Assembly: GCA_946478915.1 (NCBI GenBank) | Contig: CAMLER010000281.1 | Coordinates: 1-6,823 of the forward strand | Origin: an uncultured Chryseolinea sp. | GTDB lineage: Bacteria > Bacteroidota > Bacteroidia > Cytophagales > Cyclobacteriaceae | Direction of reading: 5' to 3' | DNA: 6,823 nt | In this document: positions 1-6,823 of the stretch, in pieces | How the letters are laid out: every line of letters begins with the position of its first letter | Position numbering within the stretch: the stretch's first letter is position 1 | Notes under the pieces: model-generated | The model's input: only the letters and a program-made list of their open reading frames with translations | Databases searched by the model: none | What the model was told of the DNA's origin: nothing | Program-made: the position numbers and the translations under genes

Positions 1-285
1 AAGGCTTTGAAGTTTCGCGAACTCTTCAGCGGTAAGTATTTTCCCGTTGACATCGAACGTGTTTTCAAGTTTTATCACGACTTTAAATCCAGCTTTCATC
101 ATCAACGAGTTTTAGCACTTCCTTCAAGGCTGCATCTGACAACTTCGTATAATCAAATGGAAGAGTTTACGCATTATTTTCCACTAAGAGATCGCCAGAG
201 GAAAGGCGCGGCAAAAAGTAGGCAAGAGTTTCGACAAGCATCAATCTTTTTTTCTGGCGTCAACTCTTGTAGCTTCCCTGGCAAG
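1..285 (-). pseudogene. Probable decayed or frameshifted gene, unidentified, running off the left edge
   Basis: Three consecutive minus-strand stretches, each in a different frame, join into one protein-like reading. Segment A (about 284-240) reads LPGKLQELTPEKKIDA. Segment B runs from an ATG at 241-239 as MLVETLAYFLPRLSSGDLLV, then ENNA, hits an in-frame TAA at 169-167, continues as TLPFDYTKLSDAALKEVLKL, then VDDESWI, and stops at 85-83. Segment C (102 to the edge, starting ATG ATG) contains FKVVIKLENTFDVNGKILTA and then EEFAKLQSL. A single-base shift in the A7 run (247-253) or just after it joins A to B, and one near position 86 joins B to C. Codon use in each segment looks coding-like. I do not recognise the family. 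Alternatives are two or three small overlapping genes (B and C overlap by 20 bases), or assembly indels in an intact gene. The sequence directly shows the frames and the stop; the joining is inference. Confidence 0.42.
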
Positions 286-320
286 AAAAAAGGCTGCCTT
301 TTGGGAAAGACAGCCTTTTT
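286..320 (-). terminator. Rho-independent terminator of the susCD unit
   Basis: A perfect 10-base inverted repeat (287-296 pairs with 311-320; arms AAAAAGGCTG and CAGCCTTTTT) encloses a 14-base loop. Read on the minus strand, the GC-containing stem ends in a run of six U followed by CUUG, and it starts 20 bases after the stop codon of the SusD gene. Because the arms carry A and T runs, it could also work in the + direction with a run of five U. Position and shape fit the end of the fecR-susC-susD transcript. Confidence 0.88.
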
Positions 321-339
321 AGAAATTTATTTTGTTTTA

Positions 340-1869
340 TTAGTATCCTTCATTTTGAGTTAAGTTCGTGCTTTGAATCACCTCAGTTTGAGGAAGTGGA
401 AAGTTTATATTAAATTCTTCAAAGGCGAAATCTGTACGAAGCGGATCAAAATCGAAGGTTGTAAGGTCAATTTCACCAGCAAGGTGTCTTCTCCTTAAAT
501 CATACCATCGATGCCCTTCTTCAAAAGCCAATTCCAATCTTCTTTCTTTAAAGATCAGATCCAAAGCTTCAGCGCCTGTCCCGGGCGTTGCCAAATCTGC
601 CGGTACCGTCGCTCCATCTCCAGAAGCGCGTGCTCGGGCTCTGATTTCGTTTACCAATGCAATTGCATCGGCTAAGCTTCCGCCGGAACGGACAATTGCC
701 TCTGCTTTAAGCAAGATTACATCCGCGTAGCGAAGAATGCGGGGATTGTTTTGTGAAAGACCAAGCCACGGATTATCAGGGGTAGTAACATTATTGAGAA
801 TGTACTTTCGCACATTCGTTCCATCAGCTGCTTCAACCGACATATCGAAACTGAAGTCAATTCTTGGATCTCCAACTTCAAAAGCATTTTTAAGCGACGA
901 AGTTGCCCTAAAGGTATTACTGGGCCCGTCGGCACCATCCCCATTGAAAAATCCCCAAAAGGTATTGAGTTCACCAATAACTGAGAAATCATCATTTCCA
1001 CCTACCCACGGATTCGTATCAGCAATCGCGCGGTTTGCCTGAAATTCAAATAAAGATTCCACGTTGTTTTCTTTCAAGCCATCAAAATTGTCGTTGAAGT
1101 TGGATGCCAGTTGGACTCCGGTTATAGAATTAAACGCTGCAATGGCAGCTGTGAAATCTGCGTCAGTTGTATTTACCGTACCTCTGAAAACAAGGCACTT
1201 ACCCAGCAAGCCTCGCGCACTATTTTTAGTGGCTCGTCCCACGTTACCTTCGTCCCAAGCCTCTGGCAAAAGTGTAGCTGCTTCGGTTAAGTCAATAATA
1301 GCTTGATCCAAGAGTTGAGTACCGGTAGAATTTGGCGGGAAGGCATCATCCAGGTTAGTAATACGTTCGGTAACCAGAGGTGCGGTTCCGAATATATTCC
1401 ACAGATTGAAATACATTAACGAACGCAGAAAGAGCGCTTCCCCCCGGTGATACTCATCTGCGTTAGAAGATGCATCATACGCCAAACTACCGTTCTCAAC
1501 GATCTTTTCCATTACTATGTTTGCGCGGGCTATGATCTGATAGGATAAATTGTAATACCTGCTTAATTCTCCATCGTCGCCTCCGAGTGTAGAAAAAATT
1601 TCAGTAGAGGTTGGCCCTGGAGTTGTCAGATCATCAGAGGGCAGCAACCATATACTTTGCAAATTATCACCACCAGAGCCACCTCTTTTATAGAAGTAGC
1701 TCAATTTAGCATAGGTGCCAAATACGGCTTCGGTCATTTGCGCTTCATTCTGAAAAAACGATGCTTCCGTATTCCCGATTGGATCAAGATCAATTGTTGC
1801 TTCATTACACGCAATTATACCCGCGGCGAATAGAATGCAATAGATGAATAGAAATTTTAATGTTTTCAT
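340..1869 (-). CDS. SusD/RagB-family outer-membrane nutrient-binding lipoprotein
   Basis: This is a 509-residue surface lipoprotein that binds substrate and caps the SusC channel. A hydrophobic signal peptide ends in a lipobox (GIIA-C), with the lipidated cysteine at residue 21; the acidic LDP motif follows at 28-30. Residues ~31-60 match the SusD N-terminal helix region (FFQNEAQMTEAVFGTYAKL). The family's central helix is seen at 143-168 (GEALFLRSLMYFNLWNIFG). The C-terminal SusD/RagB block carries RYADVILLKAEA (380-391), VNEIRARA (406-413), ERRLELAFEEGHRWYDLRR (442-460) and the usual ending FPLPQ...NLTQNEGY. Length is normal for the family and nothing appears truncated. It begins 20 bases after the SusC stop, so it is co-transcribed and should form the SusCD complex with that partner. 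The ligand cannot be deduced: no diagnostic binding residues are recognisable and no enzyme gene is adjacent in view. The ATG at 1869 is the natural start, because the signal peptide begins there. Confidence 0.96.
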   Translation of the reverse strand: MKTLKFLFIYCILFAAGIIACNEATIDLDPIGNTEASFFQNEAQMTEAVFGTYAKLSYFYKRGGSGGDNLQSIWLLPSDDLTTPGPTSTEIFSTLGGDDGELSRYYNLSYQIIARANIVMEKIVENGSLAYDASSNADEYHRGEALFLRSLMYFNLWNIFGTAPLVTERITNLDDAFPPNSTGTQLLDQAIIDLTEAATLLPEAWDEGNVGRATKNSARGLLGKCLVFRGTVNTTDADFTAAIAAFNSITGVQLASNFNDNFDGLKENNVESLFEFQANRAIADTNPWVGGNDDFSVIGELNTFWGFFNGDGADGPSNTFRATSSLKNAFEVGDPRIDFSFDMSVEAADGTNVRKYILNNVTTPDNPWLGLSQNNPRILRYADVILLKAEAIVRSGGSLADAIALVNEIRARARASGDGATVPADLATPGTGAEALDLIFKERRLELAFEEGHRWYDLRRRHLAGEIDLTTFDFDPLRTDFAFEEFNINFPLPQTEVIQSTNLTQNEGY

Positions 1870-1889
1870 TTTTCTATTGTTTAAAAATG

Positions 1890-4800
1890 TTAAAAGCCCA
1901 GATTTACACCGAACATCAGTGTGGTCGGTGTACTGTCGTCCTCAGGATCTAAGCCGCTGTAAGGGGAAACCACAAACACGTTGGAAAGGGAAGTAAACAC
2001 CCGGAGATTGGTTGCGCCAATTTTTTGCAGCACGGTGCTGCCACTGCTAAGGTTATAGCCCAATTGTACATTCTGCAGTCTGAAGAAATCAGCGTCTTCA
2101 ACCCAACGACTAGAGAACCTCGCATTGTCTGAAGGGTCGCCGGCAATTGCACGTGGCATAGTAGTCGATGGATTTTCAGGAGTCCACCTGCCGTTGACGG
2201 AAGTAAGGGCGTTTACACCGCCATTGACCATCGATTCCCCGCTCCACCTCACATTATTGATACGTTGTACATCGCCGAGTCCCCGAAATGTCACCCCAAG
2301 ATCAAATCCTTTATAATCCAGGTTCACACCAATGCCGTAGAAAAATCCGGGAATGGTTTTACCTATGTAAGTCTGATCATAACCGTTAATTATTCCGTCA
2401 GGATTACGATTCAAATAAGCATCCGGCCCATCTTCAGGCAAGGCGGGTCCGTTTAGATCATTAAAATAGATATCTCCCGGAGACAGTTGTGTTTCGTTTC
2501 CTGGATCTGAATTGTTTAATCTCCATTCATCGATTTGTCCCTGGTCCTGGAAAATACCACCCATTTGGTAACCATAGATGTAGTTAATAGGATACCCCAC
2601 CTCTATTCGCTCATCATCACCTTGAGGTTGGTTGCGATAAAGTTTGGTTACCCTGTTCTTCACTGTTGTCAAATTAGCAGTTGCATGAATGCCTAAGTCG
2701 CCGACTTGTTCATTAAACCCTAGTTGCATTTCAACTCCGCTGTTTTCGACAGTGGCCAGATTGACCACTGGATTATTTAATGCACCAATTACCTTTGGTA
2801 TTTCAATGCTTTGTAAAATACCTTCTGTCAAGCGGTGGTAGTATTCAAACGTAAAGGAGAATTTTGTTTTAAGGAGTAGTGCATCAAAGCCAATGTTTTG
2901 TGTTGTGACAGTCTCCCAGGTCATGTCGACAATTGGGAAGTCGCCAAGGACAGCGCCATTAACAATAGTGCCTGGCGTAGGGGTTGGGTTAGAACCAACT
3001 GCATATTTGGGATTGCTGTTTACCAGCGATAAATATGCAAAATCGCGTGTTTCCTGATTTCCTGCTTTACCCCAACCTAAACGAAATTTCAGATCATCCA
3101 GCCAACCCGTTGTGCCAGCCATAAAATTTTCTCCTGAAATCCGCCACGCCGCTCCGATAGCTGGAAAAGTTCCCCACTTATATCCAGGGGCAAACTTTGA
3201 AGATCCATCACGCCTTATCGTCGCGTCCAGATAATATTTACTATTATAGTTATAGCTTACTCTGGCCATATAACCGAGCAGCCCGGAGCGATTTCGTTCA
3301 ACAAACAAGCTTTTGTTTTCGGGCAATATGCCTTCGTCCATTCTACGCTGATCAAAGTCAAGGATTCCGGTTTTTATCACCGATTGATCAATGTTGTTCC
3401 AATTATATTTTTGATCCATGGCATTTAACACAATGTCAAACTTATGGTTGCCAAAACTTTTGTTGTAGCCGATCAGAAATTCCTTTACGATGTTTATGTT
3501 TTCACTTTGTCTTCTTCCATAAGTAGAACCGTTAGAATTAAGGGTTCCGGACTGGGCACTATACAAACCTGCTTCGGGTAGCGCGAACGTTTCCTTTGTA
3601 TTAGTGTAATAATCTACGCTGAAAGTACCCCTTAACCGAAGACCTTTTAGGGGGGTTATTTCGGCGTAAACTGACCCCAGATTTCGTAACAGCGCACGTT
3701 GATCATAAACTAATGGAGCAACGGCTAAAAAGTTGTCTCGAGTGGAATTTCCATATCCCCGAGAATTAACTTCTCCGTCCACTGTTCCGGTTGGATAAGC
3801 AAATCCATTGGGTTGATTAGGATCAAACAAGGGCTGCCAGGGGTTGATCAACGATGCATTCTCGATACCAGGTCCACTGTCCGTATCGGTTTCAGAATAA
3901 ATTAGACGAAAGGATTCTCCCATCTTTAACCATTTTGTGAGTTGGTGATCGGAATTGATGAAAAAGGAATAACGACTGAACTGACTTTTATAAAGAGCGT
4001 TCTCCTGATCGGCATATCCCGCCCCCAAGGCATATGTACTTTTTTGCGAGCCTCCTGATATACTTAGATTATAATCCTGGATGGCAGCATTTTTAACAAC
4101 GGCTTCATCCATCCAATTGTATGTCGGGTTGTTCCCTAAATATTCCGGCGAGCTGGGATCGTATAAACTTCCAAAGTCGTTAGAATCTCTACCTTCTACG
4201 GTATTATTGTTCCATGCTTCATTATAAAGATCGACGTACTGCTGAGTATTAAGTACATCATATCGTTTCCTGATATTCTGGACCCCGTAGTTGGCTGAAA
4301 AATTAATGCGCGCATTTCCTTCCTTTCCTCTTTTGGTTTGTATGAGGATAACACCATTCGAAGCACGTACGCCGTATATTGCAGTTGCGGATGCGTCTTT
4401 TAGGACCGATATCGATTCAATGTCGTTTGGGTTAATCATATTCATAATGTTTACCGGTCCGCGCAAATCCTGCACCCTGTCAACACTGCTTCCGGCGCCT
4501 CCCTCCGTGATCGGGACACCGTCGATAACATAAAGGGGGTCATTAAAACCAAGTGAACTTACACCGCGAATTCTTATAGTAGGCCGTGCATTTGGATCAG
4601 AACCAGGGTTAGAAACAAATACACCAGCCATCTTGCCTTGCATAGCAAGCTCTGGTGTCATCCGAACTTCATTATTGAGCTCCTTGGAGTTAAGAGAGGA
4701 AATCGATCCTGTTAAATCTTTTTTATCACGTTCACCATAACCAATTACAACCACCTCCGAAAGGGTGTTGACATCAGGTGTCAAGGTGATGTTGATTGTG

Positions 4801-5390
4801 GCTTGAGTACCGACAATTCGTTCTTCTTGACGATAGCCAATAAACGAAAAAACCAAAACTGAATTTTCGTCGGCTACAGAAAGGATGTATTTTCCTTGTG
4901 AGTCTGTGGCCGTACCGTTGGTCGTTCCCTTCTCAATAACGTTTACACCCGGCACGGCTAGCCCGCTCTCGTCAACCACACTACCACTTACCTGAACTGC
5001 GACATCAAATTTTAAGGCAGCTTCTTCAACTTCTGTAGGGTGGAGAACCACTTCGTCATCTAAAACCTCCCAGGATACGCCAGAGGTAAACAACTTCTGC
5101 AACACCTCCTCTAACCTTGCGCTGTCAACAGAGATCGAAACTCTGTTTTCAGTCTGCTTGAGGTTTGAACTGTAATTAAAAACGATCGAAGTTTGGTCTT
5201 CAATGGAGGAAAGGATAAAATGTATTTTCCTGTTCTTGACGTCCAGAGACACTTTTTTATCGAGAATCTCTTGCCCGCGGGAATCGGCAGCACAAACCAA
5301 TGATCCGAAGGTGATCGCGATAATAAACTGTACCAAGGATATTTTCATAATTAGAAAAAATACATATTGATCCCATCTATGTTTTTTCAT
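1890..5390 (-). CDS. SusC/RagA-family TonB-dependent outer-membrane transporter with N-terminal STN signalling domain
   Basis: This 1166-residue barrel imports the ligand delivered by SusD, powered by TonB-ExbBD. A long signal sequence (1 to ~35; hydrophobic core 16-32) is typical of STN-bearing SusC proteins, which favours the ATG at 5390 over the internal Met15. Domains in order: STN, ~46-117; carboxypeptidase-regulatory-like beta-sandwich, ~134-203 (VSGSVVDESGLAVPGVNV); TonB-box-like LSEVVVIGYG, 210-219; plug, ~220-352, with the SusC signature DPLYVIDGVPI (284-294) and SVLKDASATAIYGVRASNGV (328-347); beta-barrel to the end, with SLSNVFVVSPYSGLDPE (1134-1150) and a terminal phenylalanine suited to BAM assembly. 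Length fits the STN-containing subgroup. The STN domain marks it as a signalling transducer in the manner of FecA, and the FecR-type gene immediately upstream fits. It is followed by the SusD gene after 20 bases and preceded by a 153-base leader. The substrate is unknown. Confidence 0.97.
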   Translation of the reverse strand: MKKHRWDQYVFFLIMKISLVQFIIAITFGSLVCAADSRGQEILDKKVSLDVKNRKIHFILSSIEDQTSIVFNYSSNLKQTENRVSISVDSARLEEVLQKLFTSGVSWEVLDDEVVLHPTEVEEAALKFDVAVQVSGSVVDESGLAVPGVNVIEKGTTNGTATDSQGKYILSVADENSVLVFSFIGYRQEERIVGTQATINITLTPDVNTLSEVVVIGYGERDKKDLTGSISSLNSKELNNEVRMTPELAMQGKMAGVFVSNPGSDPNARPTIRIRGVSSLGFNDPLYVIDGVPITEGGAGSSVDRVQDLRGPVNIMNMINPNDIESISVLKDASATAIYGVRASNGVILIQTKRGKEGNARINFSANYGVQNIRKRYDVLNTQQYVDLYNEAWNNNTVEGRDSNDFGSLYDPSSPEYLGNNPTYNWMDEAVVKNAAIQDYNLSISGGSQKSTYALGAGYADQENALYKSQFSRYSFFINSDHQLTKWLKMGESFRLIYSETDTDSGPGIENASLINPWQPLFDPNQPNGFAYPTGTVDGEVNSRGYGNSTRDNFLAVAPLVYDQRALLRNLGSVYAEITPLKGLRLRGTFSVDYYTNTKETFALPEAGLYSAQSGTLNSNGSTYGRRQSENINIVKEFLIGYNKSFGNHKFDIVLNAMDQKYNWNNIDQSVIKTGILDFDQRRMDEGILPENKSLFVERNRSGLLGYMARVSYNYNSKYYLDATIRRDGSSKFAPGYKWGTFPAIGAAWRISGENFMAGTTGWLDDLKFRLGWGKAGNQETRDFAYLSLVNSNPKYAVGSNPTPTPGTIVNGAVLGDFPIVDMTWETVTTQNIGFDALLLKTKFSFTFEYYHRLTEGILQSIEIPKVIGALNNPVVNLATVENSGVEMQLGFNEQVGDLGIHATANLTTVKNRVTKLYRNQPQGDDERIEVGYPINYIYGYQMGGIFQDQGQIDEWRLNNSDPGNETQLSPGDIYFNDLNGPALPEDGPDAYLNRNPDGIINGYDQTYIGKTIPGFFYGIGVNLDYKGFDLGVTFRGLGDVQRINNVRWSGESMVNGGVNALTSVNGRWTPENPSTTMPRAIAGDPSDNARFSSRWVEDADFFRLQNVQLGYNLSSGSTVLQKIGATNLRVFTSLSNVFVVSPYSGLDPEDDSTPTTLMFGVNLGF

Positions 5391-5433
5391 AGTTTTAAAA
5401 AGGTTTTTGTTTCAAATCGGACAAGAATCAGAT

Positions 5434-5456
5434 TGCATCCAGAATCAGTGGATGCA
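5434..5456. repeat. Perfect 7-bp hairpin with flanking 8-base direct repeat in the susC leader
   Basis: TGCATCC (5434-5440) and GGATGCA (5450-5456) are perfect inverted repeats around a 9-base loop. The octamer AGAATCAG occurs just before the stem (5424-5431) and again in the loop (5441-5448), and a partial copy, AGAAT, follows at 5456-5460. There is no T-run on either side, so it is not an intrinsic terminator. It could be an operator for a dimeric regulator or an RNA leader hairpin. Function is inference only. Confidence 0.4.
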
Positions 5457-5465
5457 GAATTTAAC

Positions 5466-5505
5466 CAAAGCCGTTGATGGTCGAACATCTCGGCTTTGTT
5501 TTTTT
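5466..5505 (+). terminator. Intrinsic-terminator-like hairpin oriented on the + strand
   Basis: CAAAGCCG (5466-5473) pairs perfectly with CGGCTTTG (5491-5498) across a 17-base loop, and seven T follow on the + strand (5499-5505). On the minus strand, the direction of fecR and susC, the stem is followed by GTTAAATTC rather than a U-run, so it should not stop that transcript efficiently. It may block antisense transcription heading toward fecR, or act as a structural element in the operon mRNA between the anti-sigma and transporter genes. Confidence 0.5.
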
Positions 5506-5543
5506 ACACTTACGTAGAATTCTCCATGGGCTACTATAATTAA

Positions 5544-6554
5544 TTATTGACATCCCTTTCCAACTATTACAATTACACCATCTTGTTGACTATAAGAAGC
5601 ACCTATAGCCTTGCAAATGATAGTGAGCCTGCTGTAAATACCACTATCGTTGAAGGTGGTGGTCACTTTGCATCTTTCAAAAACATCATCCTGAAATTTA
5701 ATTTCAATACCATAAATGTCCTCCAAGGCATCGATAACCTCTGTGAATGGCGCGGCTTCAAACTTCAGCTTTCTTCTTACCTCCTCTTCCGGTTTAAGCG
5801 CTTGAGGTATTTCAACAAGCTCTTTTGATATGCTTGTTTGGGCCCTGGAGTAAGTCGCCTGTTGGTTGGCAAGCAGTATAACGTTTTGCTCTTTTTTATT
5901 TTCTGTTTTGTCAGCCCGGGTTTGAATGGCGACCTTTCCAGTTTTAACAGCTACCGTAATATTGTTATCCGAATTGAATGCCCGGATTCTGAAGCTTGTA
6001 CCCAAAACTTTTGTCACAACATCGCCTGCGTCCACATAGAAAGGTTTTGACCGGTCGTGGCTCACATCAAAAAAAGCTTCTCCAGTAAGAAAAATTTTAC
6101 GGTCCGTCTGGTTGAAATCAGTGGCAATTCGAATTGAACTTTCTGGTTCAAGGGATATGCGTGTGGAGTCTGAAAGCACGATATGCTTTACAAGGGAAGT
6201 TTCGTTTTTTATTTCGCCGTTGACAGTTTCAACTACTGAAATTTCTTCATTCCGTGGACTCGGTTGATGCGTATAACTCAATATAAAGGCAACCGCTAAA
6301 AGGATCACCGCAGCTGCTGCGGATAACGCCGGCCACAACTGCACCGTTTTTGCTTTCCCTCCTCTTATTCTGTTCTGGATTTTCTTGAAACTTCCATCGA
6401 TAATTTTTCTTCTTTGAAATTCGTTGAGTTCAGGGTAATGGTTCAACATCTCCAGCGACGAATACCATTTTTCAATCCATTTCACTTCTTCCTCGGTAGC
6501 CTGGCCTTTCAAGTAGCGCTTAAGAGTTTTATCAAAGTCCTTTTCTGACATCAT
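5544..6554 (-). CDS. FecR-family anti-sigma factor (inner-membrane sigma regulator) with C-terminal DUF4974
   Basis: A single-pass inner-membrane protein of 336 residues that holds an ECF sigma factor and responds to an outer-membrane transducer. The cytoplasmic N-terminus (~1-70) has the usual DFDKTLKRYLKGQATEEEV pattern. A transmembrane helix follows at ~77-94 (SAAAAVILLAVAFILSY). The periplasmic FecR domain spans ~106-212, with GEAFFDV (158-164), VLGTSFRI (183-190) and VKTGKV (203-208). A DUF4974 domain covers ~262-332. Cysteines at 295, 314 and 335 match positions often conserved in this subgroup, including the GKGC ending. I chose the ATG at 6554; a second ATG directly follows at 6551, and a further-upstream TTG at 6572 adds only six unconvincing residues. 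It lies 153 bases ahead of the STN-type SusC gene on the same strand, so it is the likely partner of that receptor. Its sigma factor is the divergent gene to the right, not an upstream co-directional gene as is common. Confidence 0.94.
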   Translation of the reverse strand: MMSEKDFDKTLKRYLKGQATEEEVKWIEKWYSSLEMLNHYPELNEFQRRKIIDGSFKKIQNRIRGGKAKTVQLWPALSAAAAVILLAVAFILSYTHQPSPRNEEISVVETVNGEIKNETSLVKHIVLSDSTRISLEPESSIRIATDFNQTDRKIFLTGEAFFDVSHDRSKPFYVDAGDVVTKVLGTSFRIRAFNSDNNITVAVKTGKVAIQTRADKTENKKEQNVILLANQQATYSRAQTSISKELVEIPQALKPEEEVRRKLKFEAAPFTEVIDALEDIYGIEIKFQDDVFERCKVTTTFNDSGIYSRLTIICKAIGASYSQQDGVIVIVGKGCQ

Positions 6555-6662
6555 ATTGCAATAGTCGAACAAGTCACCAACGAGACTAAAGCGTTTCAGT
6601 CATTTTCTAAAAGAATTTACGACATCGCAACCGATTGACTTTGTGATAATATTTCCATAACG
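6555..6662. promoter_or_regulatory. Divergent intergenic region between the fecR-like and sigma-factor genes
   Basis: About 108 bases separate two genes transcribed away from each other, so promoters for both must lie here or overlap the coding starts. The sequence is A/T-rich toward the sigma side (TGTGATAATATTTCCATAA around 6643-6660). I could not identify a confident -33/-7 pair on either strand, and no strong palindrome stands out. The call rests on gene orientation alone. Confidence 0.45.
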
Positions 6663-6823
6663 TTGATTAAATTTCCCTTGAACCCATTCCAAGACCATAG
6701 TGACGAAGAACTGTTGTCGTTGATAAGAAAAGACGATGAGCAGGCTTTTACTCACTTATTTAACCGATACTCAGAAAAAATAGCATCGCTTGCTTTCTCA
6801 AAGGTGCACTCTGAAGAAATTAC
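6663..6823 (+). CDS. ECF (sigma-70 family) RNA polymerase sigma factor, N-terminal part, cut by window edge
   Basis: An open frame running off the right edge encodes a typical ECF sigma region 2 start: DEELLSLIRKDDEQAF, then THLFNRYSEKIASLAFSK, VHSEEI. In the family this helix pair (regions 2.1-2.2) contacts core RNA polymerase; the DNA-binding parts lie beyond the window. The frame opens after a TGA at about 6637-6639 and holds no ATG. The best start candidates are TTG at 6663 (giving MIKFPLNPFQDHSDEELL...) and TTG at 6678; the exact start is uncertain. The gene points away from the adjacent fecR-like anti-sigma gene, which is probably its partner. It is expected to drive the SusC/SusD unit when released, in line with known FecI-FecR-type systems of Bacteroidota. 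The identification of the family is firm; pairing and target are inference. Confidence 0.82.
   Translation, partial: MIKFPLNPFQDHSDEELLSLIRKDDEQAFTHLFNRYSEKIASLAFSKVHSEEI

Larger units (their letters stand above)
5391..5543 (-). promoter_or_regulatory. fecR-susC intergenic leader, likely site of susC control
   Basis: This 153-base gap lies between the anti-sigma stop and the SusC start. It is long for a simple operon junction and holds no plausible gene, which suggests that susC has its own promoter or a leader-based control here. The cognate ECF sigma factor would be expected to act at such a site. I searched both strands by eye for the Bacteroidota housekeeping pattern (TTG near -33, TAnnTTTG near -7) and found no convincing match. 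The stretch just before the ATG is A/T-rich (TTTTAAAACT), as is usual for initiation without a Shine-Dalgarno sequence. Two perfect hairpins lie inside and are listed separately. Confidence 0.5.

Noticed and set aside
7..363. A 118-codon + strand open frame at the left edge
   Set aside because: It starts at TTG, runs straight through the terminator hairpin and into the 3' end of the SusD gene, and its protein has no coherent composition. The minus strand reads better here.
717..1306. Open frames of 80-101 codons on either strand within the SusD gene
   Set aside because: The SusD reading frame is continuous with family motifs across the region, so the alternative frames are by-products of its codon use.
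1870..1889. Possible separate promoter for the SusD gene
   Set aside because: The gap is only 20 bases (TTTCTATTGTTTAAAAATGT on the + strand), too short for an independent promoter without overlap into susC. Co-transcription is the normal arrangement.
4291..4533. + strand open frame opposite the plug domain of SusC
   Set aside because: It overlaps the most strongly conserved SusC motifs on the other strand and has no independent support.
5547..6050. Two + strand open frames of 93 and 70 codons opposite the anti-sigma gene
   Set aside because: They lie wholly inside a gene whose domains are clearly recognised on the other strand. They are antisense shadows.
6555..6572. Extended FecR start at TTG 6572
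   Set aside because: The six added residues (MFDYCN) do not resemble family N-termini, and a tandem ATG ATG lies directly downstream at 6554 and 6551.
1..6823. tRNA or rRNA genes, CRISPR arrays, insertion sequences, riboswitches
   Set aside because: No cloverleaf-like arms, regularly spaced repeats, transposase motifs with terminal inverted repeats, or recognisable riboswitch cores were seen on either strand. This was by eye; a covariance-model scan would settle it.

Overview
The window reads as chromosomal DNA from a member of the Bacteroidota, most likely of the Cytophagales type. The reasons are a SusC/SusD outer-membrane nutrient-uptake pair, a FecR-type anti-sigma factor with a C-terminal DUF4974 domain, and the absence of Shine-Dalgarno-like sequences ahead of the genes. 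The genus and the transported substrate cannot be read from the sequence.

Layout from right to left, the direction in which most of it is transcribed. At the right edge (about 6663-6823, + strand) lie the first ~53 codons of an ECF sigma factor, cut off by the window end. A ~110-base intergenic stretch separates it from a divergent fecR-like anti-sigma gene (6554-5544, - strand). A 153-base leader with two perfect hairpins follows. Then come a 1166-residue SusC-family TonB-dependent receptor carrying an N-terminal STN signalling domain (5390-1890) and, 20 bases on, a SusD-family lipoprotein (1869-340). A strong intrinsic terminator (320-286) closes this unit. Left of it, on the same strand, is a stretch that looks like a decayed or frameshifted gene running off the left edge.

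How the genes probably work together: SusD (surface lipoprotein lid) and SusC (TonB-powered barrel) bind and import a ligand, probably an oligosaccharide or peptide. The STN domain of SusC would report transport to the periplasmic part of FecR, which then frees the ECF sigma factor to activate the susCD promoter. This is the known trans-envelope regulation of such loci. No degradative enzyme lies inside the window, so the substrate stays open.

I see no clearly new system. The points most worth checking are the divergent sigma/anti-sigma arrangement with a non-ATG sigma start, the fecR-susC leader hairpins (one a terminator facing the wrong way for the operon), and the broken coding stretch at the left edge.
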